Source: Acidobacteriota bacterium (lineage in GTDB: Bacteria > Acidobacteriota > UBA6911 > RPQK01 > JADFOI01). From it: a stretch of 30,132 nt of DNA. The DNA is taken from assembly GCA_029942065.1 (NCBI GenBank), contig JAPYTY010000001.1:1-30132 (forward strand), written 5' to 3'. The notes under the pieces were generated by a model, which did no database searches, was not told the origin of the DNA, and saw only the letters and a list, made by a program, of their open reading frames with translations. Positions 7,127-14,961 of this stretch are shown piece by piece (positions within the stretch are counted from its first letter, which is position 1; each line of letters begins with the position of its first letter). Both the position numbers and the translations under genes were made by a program.

Positions 7127-8095
7127 ATGCCTCTGGACCCTTCGGCTCTTTCGATAGCTGAAATTCGGGAGCACCTGCTCGGCCATTCGGGATCCCCTTC
7201 CACCCGCCTGCTCGGCAAGTTGCAAAGGGATCCGAGAAAAGGCGTCCAACGGATTTACCGGCGGCTGAAAAAACGGCAAAAAGAAGAGGGGCTGGAGCGC
7301 CGGCGCGGCGCGGTGATGTTGCGGTTGGAACGAAACCTGTGGAACTCCGGAATCCGCCACATCGCGGGAGTGGATGAGGTCGGGGTGGGCCCTCTGGCCG
7401 GCCCGGTGGTGGCAGCCTCCGTCATGTTCCCGCCCCAGGCCATGGTCCCGGGAGTTGACGACTCGAAGCGCGTCAGCCCGGAAACCCGAGAGCGGCTGGC
7501 GCTGAAAATTCGAGGGCAGGCTTTGGGGGTGGGGATCGGGGTGGCGGAAGTGGAGGAAATTGAACGGCTCAACGTGTACCACGCGAGCCTGTTGGCCATG
7601 AGGCGCGCCGTTGCACGGCTCCCGATAACTCCCGAGCACCTTCTGGTTGATGCCCGGAAAATCCCTGAAGTCTCGATTCCTCAGAGCAGCTTCAAGAAAG
7701 GGGACCGCCTGAGCTTTTCCATTGCAGCCGCCTCCATCATCGCCAAAACCTACCGCGATCAGCTCATGGTTGAAATGGACAAATCTTATCCCAGATATGG
7801 ATTCGCTCAACACAAGGGCTACTGTACTCCCGCCCACATGGAGGCCATCAGGCGTTTTGGCCCCTCGGACGTTCACCGAAAATCCTTCGCCTTCATCCAG
7901 GAGCTTTGCGGCCGGCACTCCAGCTTGTTTTACCAGCTCAAGAAAGAGCTTCTGGCGGCGGTCACCGCCGCAGAGCTGCGCGCCTTCGAGGAAGAATTCG
8001 GAGCTCGTCGAGCGGAGCTTGGCCCAGATGAGCGCCGAAAAATCGCACTGCTGCTGACCCGGCGCAGTGTTCGATTCGCGCCCACTTTGAAATGA
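7127..8095 (+). CDS. rnhB: Ribonuclease HII with N-terminal extension
   Basis: Endonuclease that cleaves RNA in RNA-DNA hybrids and at single ribonucleotides in DNA. At 322 residues it is long. Residues 1-75 form an extension like that of Bacillus RNase HII, including the shared DPRKGVQ (35-41), and about 40 charged residues trail the catalytic domain. Catalytic Asp83 and Glu84 lie in GVDEVG; LLVDARKIP and IIAKTYRDQLM supply the further acidic residues, and HRKSF is present. The usual GRG that follows the DE pair reads GVG (86-88), i.e. Arg is replaced by Val, at a place known to contact the ribonucleotide junction. The start abuts the preceding stop and the stop overlaps pcm in ATGA. Confidence 0.93.
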   Translation: MPLDPSALSIAEIREHLLGHSGSPSTRLLGKLQRDPRKGVQRIYRRLKKRQKEEGLERRRGAVMLRLERNLWNSGIRHIAGVDEVGVGPLAGPVVAASVMFPPQAMVPGVDDSKRVSPETRERLALKIRGQALGVGIGVAEVEEIERLNVYHASLLAMRRAVARLPITPEHLLVDARKIPEVSIPQSSFKKGDRLSFSIAAASIIAKTYRDQLMVEMDKSYPRYGFAQHKGYCTPAHMEAIRRFGPSDVHRKSFAFIQELCGRHSSLFYQLKKELLAAVTAAELRAFEEEFGARRAELGPDERRKIALLLTRRSVRFAPTLK

Positions 8096-8751
8096 AGAAT
8101 AATTGCCAGGTCGAGCGTGAGGAGATGGTGTCAAGCCAGCTGGAAAAAAGAGGCATCCGTGAGGCCCGGGTCCTCGAGGCCTTCAGGGGGGTCCCGAGGC
8201 ATGAGTTCGTTCCTGGCCACCTGAAGGGCCGGGCCTACGCCGATGGCCCTCTTCCACTCGACCAGGGGCAAGCAATTAGCCAGCCTTACATGGTGGCCAT
8301 CATGACTCAGGCGGCCAGGCTGAGCCCGGGTCAGCGAGTTCTTGAAATTGGCACCGGCAGCGGCTACCAGTCGGCCATCCTGGCCGAAATGGGCATGGAG
8401 GTGTACACCATCGAGCGGATGGCAGTCCTCAGCAAGCAGGCCAAGGGAACGCTGCAGCGCCTGGGCTACCATGGAGTGCGCGCCAAGGTGGGAGACGGCA
8501 CCCTGGGCTGGAAGGACGAAGCCCCTTTCGATGCCGTACTGGTGACCGCTGCTGCCCCGGAGCTCCCCGCACCCCTGCTGGATCAGCTGGAACTGGGAGG
8601 CCGATTGGTGATCCCCCTGGAAGAAGGCCCCTCCCAGGTACTTTACGTGATCACACGTCGTCAGAGCGATTTCCATAGGAATCGGGGCGAACGCTGCACC
8701 TTCGTGCCCTTGATCGGTGAGTATGGCTGGGAAAAAGACCCGCGACCCTAG
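8092..8751 (+). CDS. pcm: Protein-L-isoaspartate O-methyltransferase
   Basis: SAM-dependent repair enzyme that methylates isoaspartyl residues in damaged proteins. It has 219 residues. The family landmarks are the N-terminal EEMVSSQLEKRGI, VPRHEFVP, the substrate/SAM region GQAISQPYMVAIMTQ, the SAM loop LEIGTGSGYQSAILAEMG (about 83-100), GDGTLGW and the DAVLVTAAAPELP strand. The ATG lies within the rnhB stop (ATGA), so translation is coupled. It ends a three-gene block with the CBM9-like gene and rnhB. Confidence 0.95.
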   Translation: MKNNCQVEREEMVSSQLEKRGIREARVLEAFRGVPRHEFVPGHLKGRAYADGPLPLDQGQAISQPYMVAIMTQAARLSPGQRVLEIGTGSGYQSAILAEMGMEVYTIERMAVLSKQAKGTLQRLGYHGVRAKVGDGTLGWKDEAPFDAVLVTAAAPELPAPLLDQLELGGRLVIPLEEGPSQVLYVITRRQSDFHRNRGERCTFVPLIGEYGWEKDPRP

Positions 8752-8772
8752 CCTGAATTATGCATGGGTCGT

Positions 8773-8806
8773 CTTCGTTCCTCAGATGAAGGCGGCGTCA
8801 CGAAGG
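8773..8806. repeat. Short dispersed repeat CTCAGATGAAGGC (copy 2) within a small inverted repeat
   Basis: The 13-bp core at 8781-8793 is identical to 5653-5665. It is bracketed by CTTCGT and ACGAAG, which could pair. It lies 20-odd bases after the pcm stop, so it may form part of the 3' end of that transcript. Confidence 0.4.
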
Positions 8807-8903
8807 GCCGCAGGCGCCGCGGTGACAAGGCGGTCAGTGCGGATGGATGCGGGCTGCCCCGGATGGTGCGTTATTCTCGCAGCGAAGCGGCGAGGAATCG
8901 GGC

Positions 8904-9595
8904 TCAAGGAATCAATTTGAAGGTGCCCTGGTGGCTTCCGAAGTTGGCGGTGTCGGCCTGAGAAGCCGAGACCACAACACGGAGAACTTCATGGTCCTTC
9001 CGGGCTCTGGGCGTGCGAAACTGACAGTCAGGCACATTGGGTCGGTCGGCATATTGGAGCGTGATCTCATCCAGGGGCTCCTCGTTGTGATAAGGGGTTG
9101 CGAAAACGCCTACCTTGTCCGCATCCCAGAGCCCACCGGGCTCAATCAGGCAGCCTCAGAGAAGCCTCGCCGATGCCTCCAGATGAACCGGGTCATCGGG
9201 GCCGAACACCTCCACGCTGGCCGGGGTAGGGTTGTCCAGAGCCCTGCGCGAACCCAACGCAATCTGATCGGACTGGAACCCGGAAAGTTTCGCAACCAAT
9301 CCGCATGCACTCAAATTGAGCGAGTCGGCGACACCCAGCGACGAGGCGCCCCCAAAGGGCCCGGCCGTGATGCTACTGCTCGCACCCATGGAAGAAAGGC
9401 CGCCGTACTGACTGGAGGATACGGAAGCATCCATGGGCTGAAGGGCATCCTGTGCACCCCGGCCTGCGTTCAGCTGAAAACTAAAGGTGCCGCCGCTGGT
9501 GGCGTACTCCTAACGCACCACGCTGCCCTGCTCTTGTGGCCAACCCCGGATCCCGAAGAGGCAAAAAACAGCAGCGCGAAAACCTTGCCTTTCAT
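8904..9595 (-). pseudogene. Broken secreted-protein gene (acidobacterial carboxypeptidase-regulatory/TPR-like type)
   Basis: The minus strand carries a protein-like frame with three lesions. A signal-peptide-like start (MKGKVFALLFFASSG, ATG at 9593-9595) lies in a different frame from the rest. The main frame then reads GIRGWPQEQGSVVR, a TAG at 9510-9512, EYATSGGTFSFQLNAGRG, the stretch LNLSACGLVAKLSGFQSDQ then IALGSRRALDNP, a TGA at 9156-9158, and GCLIEPGGLWDADKVGVFAT through to TGA at 8904-8906. From memory, the middle stretch resembles a conserved part of acidobacterial secreted carboxypeptidase-regulatory-like/TPR proteins. Repairing one frameshift and two stops would give about 230 residues. 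A long plus-strand frame overlaps it but looks like no protein. It could instead be several short genes, which I think unlikely. Confidence 0.55.
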
Positions 9596-9835
9596 GGCCC
9601 TACCCCGTCTATTCAGCATTGCAATCCCTCGCCGTTACTACAGCCCTGGGCTGTTGTCTAGCTCGGCCTGCGAGCGCCCTCCCAGGCGGGTCGATTCGGC
9701 CACAACCTCCAGGCAGTGAAATGAATCTTGCTTTTGCATTGCGTTCATTGCACCAATGCGTTTTGATTTGCTTGATTACCTCTTGTCCTCTAAAAAGGCG
9801 GCTTCGCAAAGGGTTACGGTGGGCCGCAAGGAATC

Positions 9836-9925
<90 letters not shown>

Positions 9926-10012
9926 GGTCGCGGGCGCCATTCCTAGATTTACATAATCCGAACTGGCTATCGCATTGTAAGGAACGGCGATCCTGCCGGT
10001 CAAACCAACCGA

Positions 10013-13000
10013 TTACTTTCCGTCGCGGGAAAGCTTGCCCAGTTCGACAACCGCTTGGTGGGCTTGGGCCGCAACCTGTCGATAGCGCTCATCCTGAGAG
10101 CCCTGGGCAGCGCCGTCATCGGCCTCGACCTTGATGGCGGGCCCCAAGAACACCTCGATCGGTGTGGGCCGAGGGAAAGTTGCGCCTGGCGGCATGGCCC
10201 GATAGGCGCCCTGGATGTAGATGGGGACAATGGGTGCGCCCGATTCGGCTGCGATCAGCCCTATCCCCGGCTTGAAGTCCTGGATACGGCCCGTCCTGGA
10301 GCGCGTCCCTTCTGGAAAGATAAGTACCGGCTCGCCCTCCGCCAGGATGGCCGTCACCAGGCGCAGGCTTGCCAAGGAGGCCTCCTCCCTCTCCACGGGC
10401 ACAAGGTTGAGAAGCGCGCTGAGCGCCCAACCCTTGAATGTATGGTCAAAGAAGTAGTCCCTGGCCCCTAAAACGTGCAGCCTCGTCGCCTCGTCGGGGC
10501 CCAGCGCGACACCCAGGGAGGCGATGACGGCCGCGGCATCCAGGTGGCTACTATGATTGGCGGCGATGATGTAGGACTGGCTGCGGGGAAAATGCTCCGG
10601 GTTGTGCAGCCGTAGCTGGAAATAGGACTTGTACAGGCCCTTGAGGGTCGCGAAAGAGGTGCGCAACAAAAATTGGTCGGTCGCCGAACGCTTGGCGTAG
10701 GGCCGAGCCGAACGGATCTGAATGGGCCGAGGGGCGGCCTCGTCGGCCGGCGACAACGATCGGGCTTGTTCCAGAACCTGTCCCGCCGTCTGCAGGCTGG
10801 CTGCCACCTGGTCTGGGACCGACACTCCCAAAGTTCGCTCCACGTACAGCAGGAATTCGATGGCCATGAGCGAATCGAAACCAAGATCGGTATAGAGGTG
10901 GCTCTTGTCGCCGATTTCCTGAACAGGGATCCCGGAAAGTCGACTCAATTCCGCCAGTATTTTTTCTTTCTGGCTCCGAGGCGACCCCGTCTGCGGCGCC
11001 CCCCGGGTGGCGGTAGTTCGATTCTGGCGCTGTTGCGACATCAATTTCCGGCGGACCTCTTCTCTGTTGATTTCTCCCGAGTCGGTTCGGGGAAGGGGTT
11101 CCATCCAGGTATGGACGTGTTGGAGTCTATGGTAGCTGGGTAATTCCCTGGCCATCTTTTGAATTTCCTTCTGCAGTTCCTTTTTTGCTTCGCCAGGATC
11201 ACCTCCTGCTCGGGCCGCCAGGGTGGGCACCACGGCTGCATGGATGTCCTCCGTTAAACCGCTTGAAATCCCTATCACGCACACCTCTTCGATGGAGGAA
11301 ATGCTGCGGTAAATTGCCTCCAGGTCAACTGGGTAAACGTTCTTTCCGGCCCCAGTAACAATAACGTCCTTCTTTCGTCCCGTTATGTAGACGTATCCAT
11401 CGGCGTCAATCCAGCCCAGATCTCCGGTGTGCAACCATCCGTCTTTGATCGCCTTTCGGGTGGCGACTGGGTTCTTGTAATACCCCTTCATGAGGCTGGG
11501 GCTGCGCGCGATGATTTCCCCGGCGCCCTCCCGGTCCGGGGAAGAAATCCTCAATTCGACGCCCGGAAGGGGTTTGCCAACTGAGCCCTTTCGGCTCCGG
11601 TGCAGGGGATTGACGGTCAGCACGGGCGCAGTTTCAGTTAATCCGTATCCTTCGTAAATCGGCATTCCCAGGCCCTGGAAGTCTTCGTAGAGCTCTTTTC
11701 CCAGCGCCGAGCCTCCGCTCACAAAGAGCCTGATCTGTCCGCCGAACTCGCGGTGGATTCGAGCAAACAATTGACGGCCAACATTTTTCCCGAGTTTTTT
11801 TCCCACCGACAAGCTCAACTGCTTGGAGGTACCCAGGAGATTCGATTTCAGAGCGGATTTGGGCGCCTTCAGCAAGCGCCTCTCTGTATCCTCCCGGATC
11901 AACGCATAAAGAGTGGGCACTCCGAGCATGCAGGTTGCGCCCACCTCTTTCATGATTCCAAGGATCACCTTGGGCTTCAGGGAGTTCAGGTAGGTCACTG
12001 TGGCGCCGGCATTCAACGCCATCAGGAATCCGCAGGTAAACTCCAGGGCGTGGTTCAGGGGTAGAACTGAAAGCAATTGGTCGCTCTCCGAAGCAGGAAG
12101 GTAGCGATTGACGCCCAGTAGGTTGTTGATGAAGTTGCGGTGGGTGTGGATCGCCCCCTTGGGATCAACGATAGTGCTATTGGTAAAAATTATCGATGCC
12201 GGATCATCAGGGCCCACCTCAACTTTGCCTGGGTTGGCTGAGGCCAGCTTTCCAGTGCTGCGAGGGTACTCCTCGCGGCCAAAGGGCGTGCACTCCCGAT
12301 CGACATTGAGTAGCCTTACGGGAACCTCCGAACTTTCGTTGGCCTCCAGGCCATCAGTGGGGAGCCTTGACAGGCAATGTTCGGAGGTTAGGACAGCCCG
12401 AGCCTCCGTGAACCGAATAACCGACCAGACTTCCCTGTGCCAAGTTTGTGCGTCCAGGGGGACGACAATTACACCTATCGATACCGCCCCGAGATACGCC
12501 ATTCCCCACTCGGGCTTGTTCTCTGAGAAAAGAATGATCCGGTCGCCCTTCTTCAGTCCGGCTCGCTGCAGAGTTCCCCCGATTTCCCGAGCGGCCGCGC
12601 CCAGGGCCCTGTAAGTGAATTTCTGCCAGACTCCGTCGCGCTTGACCTGCAGGGCGGTTTTGTCGGGAAACTTGTCGGCCGCTCGGTCGAGCAGGGCATT
12701 GATGGTGGGGTTATCTCTCGTCGCATCCCGCTCCACCTCCAGAACTCCCGCGCCTTCCAGCTTAAGGATGTGTTTTTTGACTCCGGGTATGTGGACATTT
12801 TGGATATAGTGCCGCCAATTCAGCGAGCTTATATCAAAACCCAGAACCCTCTTCTCGTCTTCGCTGAGGGAGTGGAATAACTCCTGAGTGTTCTTTACTT
12901 CGAAGCGGCAACTGAGGTTGAGGTAGGGCTCATAGATCTGCCCATAATAATAAAGTCTGTCGTAGGCGGCCCGGACGGCGGACACTCTTCGCTTGAACTT

Positions 13001-14338
13001 GGAAAGGGTTGGGGTCGCGGGGAGTCTGGCCAACGCCGCTTCCACTATTTGCAGGGGGACTCTCCGGAGGTGATGCTGAATTCGAAAGGTGGTTGGATTG
13101 TGGAATTTGAGCGGCTTGATGTGGATAGGGCTTCCTGTTTTGTCGGCCATGGGGTTCTTTCGGAAATAGCCGTAAACTAGGTCGTGGAGTTCACCCAGGG
13201 TGACTGGGTTGGTGTCTCCAGTGGCCACCTGGTAAATCTGTAGGCCACCCCGCCTCAAGGCGATCGGAATGGCAGCCAAAAGAGCGTTGACAACCATATC
13301 CACCGGAATTAAGTCCAGGGCTATGTTGGCATCCAGGGGCAGCGCTCGAAGGCGACCTTTCCCGATGGCGACAATGAGTGGGTCGGCCATGCGTAACCCG
13401 TCGAGCCAACCCGGGGTTGGCTCAGCGATACTACTCTCGATTACGGAAGGACGGATAATTACAGTGGGTGCGCCGTTACGCCGTTGCAATACCATTTGCT
13501 CCCCGATAGCCTTGGTGTAGGTGTAGGTATCGTTCCACCCTCTTTGTTGGGCCCACTTCATACCCTCGGTGGCAAGTTGCTCCTGTAGCCACCTACTTTG
13601 CAAGCTCTCTAGTTTGTCCTGGTGGTCACCTCTCCGGCCCGACCTTCGGGCGCGCTTGAGTAACAGCTCTTTGGTAGTCGGCTGATCGACCTCGTTTTTC
13701 AACCTAGTTATCTTGCCTTTGAGTAGTTCGATTTCCCGATTGACATCACTGAACTTTCGGAGGGGGTAGGCTTCATTTAACTCCTCGCCCGTAGCCAGGT
13801 GGTGCATGGTTTCGGGCGCATTCTGGTTGGTCGCACCAGCCACATAGGCTGTAGAGACGTGAACTAAAAGGGCGTCCTTACAGGAATTAGTGAATTCAGC
13901 TACCCGGGCAGCGCTCAAACTGTTCCCTTCGAGGGCGGTGTCTAGGGGTGCGTCAAAGGAAACCACAGCAGCGCTATGGATCACAATATCAATCTCTTCG
14001 CGTAATTGACTGCAAACGCCCGCCTCCAACCCAAGTTTTTCGCTCAAGATATCGCCTGAGACAACAACTAGTTTTTCCTCCAAGAATTTCTTTGTGTCAA
14101 CTCCGTGAGATTGGTAGAGGCGGTCAAAAACACTCGAACCCAGTAACTCTTTTTCGAGGCGCTCTTGAGCGTTCACAATTCGGCCGCCGAGTTCCTGTTT
14201 GGGCCGGATCAAGATATAGACCCGCTTGACACCCGCAGCCAACCAAAGAATTTTCTCCACCAGTGGTTGCCCTAGGAAGCCGGTCGCCCCGGTGACGAGA
14301 ATCACTTTCCCCTCTAGCGCCTCCGTCACTCTATTCAT
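10013..14338 (-). CDS. elbD: ElbD-like multidomain lipid enzyme: fatty acyl reductase, AMP-ligase, ACP, PlsC acyltransferase
   Basis: A 1441-residue cytoplasmic fusion. Residues 1-400 are an extended SDR fatty acyl reductase: TGATGFLG (16-23), Ser162 in HVSTAYVAG, and Tyr272/Lys276, with a charged helical insert at about 200-262. Residues 400-530 match a FAR C-terminal domain (FDISSLNWRHYI). Residues 540-1100 are an AMP-forming ligase with YEGYGLTET (895-903), HTGDLGWID (970-978) and GRKKD (987-991). Its A3 loop reads FTNSTIVDPKG (718-728), lacking GTTG, and the A10 lysine is Glu1089. Residues 1120-1195 are an acyl carrier domain, attachment Ser1156 in LGFDSL. Residues 1240-1410 are PlsC: NHSSHLD (His1262, Asp1267) and FPEGTR (1341-1346). 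The order matches ElbD of Myxococcus, implicated in ether lipid synthesis. No alkyl-DHAP synthase domain is visible. It stands alone between two tRNA genes. Domain calls are secure; the ether-lipid role is inference. Confidence 0.85.
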   Translation of the reverse strand: MNRVTEALEGKVILVTGATGFLGQPLVEKILWLAAGVKRVYILIRPKQELGGRIVNAQERLEKELLGSSVFDRLYQSHGVDTKKFLEEKLVVVSGDILSEKLGLEAGVCSQLREEIDIVIHSAAVVSFDAPLDTALEGNSLSAARVAEFTNSCKDALLVHVSTAYVAGATNQNAPETMHHLATGEELNEAYPLRKFSDVNREIELLKGKITRLKNEVDQPTTKELLLKRARRSGRRGDHQDKLESLQSRWLQEQLATEGMKWAQQRGWNDTYTYTKAIGEQMVLQRRNGAPTVIIRPSVIESSIAEPTPGWLDGLRMADPLIVAIGKGRLRALPLDANIALDLIPVDMVVNALLAAIPIALRRGGLQIYQVATGDTNPVTLGELHDLVYGYFRKNPMADKTGSPIHIKPLKFHNPTTFRIQHHLRRVPLQIVEAALARLPATPTLSKFKRRVSAVRAAYDRLYYYGQIYEPYLNLSCRFEVKNTQELFHSLSEDEKRVLGFDISSLNWRHYIQNVHIPGVKKHILKLEGAGVLEVERDATRDNPTINALLDRAADKFPDKTALQVKRDGVWQKFTYRALGAAAREIGGTLQRAGLKKGDRIILFSENKPEWGMAYLGAVSIGVIVVPLDAQTWHREVWSVIRFTEARAVLTSEHCLSRLPTDGLEANESSEVPVRLLNVDRECTPFGREEYPRSTGKLASANPGKVEVGPDDPASIIFTNSTIVDPKGAIHTHRNFINNLLGVNRYLPASESDQLLSVLPLNHALEFTCGFLMALNAGATVTYLNSLKPKVILGIMKEVGATCMLGVPTLYALIREDTERRLLKAPKSALKSNLLGTSKQLSLSVGKKLGKNVGRQLFARIHREFGGQIRLFVSGGSALGKELYEDFQGLGMPIYEGYGLTETAPVLTVNPLHRSRKGSVGKPLPGVELRISSPDREGAGEIIARSPSLMKGYYKNPVATRKAIKDGWLHTGDLGWIDADGYVYITGRKKDVIVTGAGKNVYPVDLEAIYRSISSIEEVCVIGISSGLTEDIHAAVVPTLAARAGGDPGEAKKELQKEIQKMARELPSYHRLQHVHTWMEPLPRTDSGEINREEVRRKLMSQQRQNRTTATRGAPQTGSPRSQKEKILAELSRLSGIPVQEIGDKSHLYTDLGFDSLMAIEFLLYVERTLGVSVPDQVAASLQTAGQVLEQARSLSPADEAAPRPIQIRSARPYAKRSATDQFLLRTSFATLKGLYKSYFQLRLHNPEHFPRSQSYIIAANHSSHLDAAAVIASLGVALGPDEATRLHVLGARDYFFDHTFKGWALSALLNLVPVEREEASLASLRLVTAILAEGEPVLIFPEGTRSRTGRIQDFKPGIGLIAAESGAPIVPIYIQGAYRAMPPGATFPRPTPIEVFLGPAIKVEADDGAAQGSQDERYRQVAAQAHQAVVELGKLSRDGK

Positions 14339-14508
14339 GCTCTTGCTTCAATCCTCACGTTTTTCATTCCGCCCCTCGCCCCACCTGCTCTCCCCTTGGA
14401 AGGGCGAGAGTAGTATAGATTATCTCACGGAATTCGGCCGCCTGAAGCACTCTCGCTACCGGCGCCCTCCCGGGTCCTTGATCGCATTGCTGAATGGGCG
14501 TACCGAGG

Positions 14509-14535
14509 GTGACTTCCTGGGTGCGGTGGTATAAT
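14509..14535 (+). promoter_or_regulatory. selCp: Putative tRNA-Sec promoter
   Basis: A perfect TATAAT at 14530-14535 lies 10 bases before the mature tRNA 5' end. GTGACT at 14509-14514 is a weak -35 with 15-bp spacing. Position fits direct transcription of tRNA-Sec. Confidence 0.5.
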
Positions 14536-14545
14536 TCTCGGGCAG

Positions 14546-14644
14546 GGAGGTACTTCCCGCCTGGTGACGGGCCTGGTCTTCAAAACCAGTCGAACTGCAG
14601 CGAGAGTTGTGGTTGGTGGGTTCGATTCCCATGTACCTCCGCCA
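14546..14644 (+). tRNA. selC: tRNA-Sec (selenocysteine, anticodon TCA)
   Basis: The acceptor stem is 8 bp (GGAGGTAC at 14546-14553 with GTACCTCC at 14633-14640), followed by discriminator G and an encoded CCA to 14644. The anticodon stem-loop CTGGT-CTTCAAA-ACCAG gives anticodon TCA, which reads UGA. The T arm is GTGGG-TTCGATT-CCCAT, giving the bacterial 8+5 acceptor-T helix, and the D arm and variable arm are long. At 99 nt it is far longer than ordinary tRNAs. The 8-bp acceptor together with the TCA anticodon is diagnostic. Its partner selD, itself containing an in-frame UGA, lies at 25228. Confidence 0.97.
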
Positions 14645-14961
14645 GAGTGTGGGGATGGACTCATTAGTTCTAGGTATAAGATAAATCAACTAGTTATCTT
14701 TTTATAAGAAGTAGTAGTCTCTGTGTATTTGTTGAAAAAACCGCCAATCTGCGCCAGTCCGGGTCTGACCGCCTGGAACAACATGTGAATAATAATTTAA
14801 TAGGGGGTGGGAAGTTAAGAGGCAAGGCGGTAAACGGATCCGAGTGCCGGTAATCCACAGTCGTCCTTCAATAGAGCCCAGATAAAGAGAGCAAACTAGA
14901 AGACTTGAGTGGGGTTTGCCACTGTTGAAATCTTCTGGGCGCGAACCCTTGAGGTGAAAAG
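14645..14961. other. AT-rich intergenic region between tRNA-Sec and pheA
   Basis: This 317-bp stretch has no plausible gene. It is clearly more AT-rich than its surroundings in its first half. It holds a terminator-like hairpin (14678-14703) and an AT run AATAATAATTTAA (14788-14800) that could contribute to a pheA promoter. I looked for a T-box or phenylalanine attenuator leader and found no convincing stem set or Phe-rich leader peptide. Confidence 0.5.
14678..14703 (+). terminator. Probable intrinsic terminator of tRNA-Sec
   Basis: AAGATAA (14678-14684) and TTATCTT (14694-14700) form a 7-bp stem around a 9-base loop, ending in a run of five Ts (14699-14703). It lies 34 bases after the tRNA CCA end. 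The stem is AT-rich, so it may be weak. Confidence 0.45.

Noticed and set aside
6641..8134. A 497-codon minus-strand open frame opposite the CBM9-like gene and rnhB
   Set aside because: Histidine-, proline- and arginine-rich composition and full overlap with well-identified plus-strand genes mark it as an antisense artefact of high-GC codon use.
9156..9158. The TGA in the broken minus-strand gene as a second selenocysteine codon
   Set aside because: An in-frame TAG and a frameshift upstream also interrupt the frame, the UGA context LL-x-GCL matches no selenoprotein family, and I see no clear hairpin after it; decay explains it better.
8847..9719. A 290-codon plus-strand open frame in the gene-poor region after pcm
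   Set aside because: Its product is low in recognisable structure, rich in Arg/Gly/Pro and resembles no protein; it lies opposite a protein-like minus-strand frame and looks like its antisense shadow.
14851..14859. TAATCCACA as a DnaA box
   Set aside because: One mismatch to TTATCCACA and no companions nearby; an isolated near-match is expected by chance.
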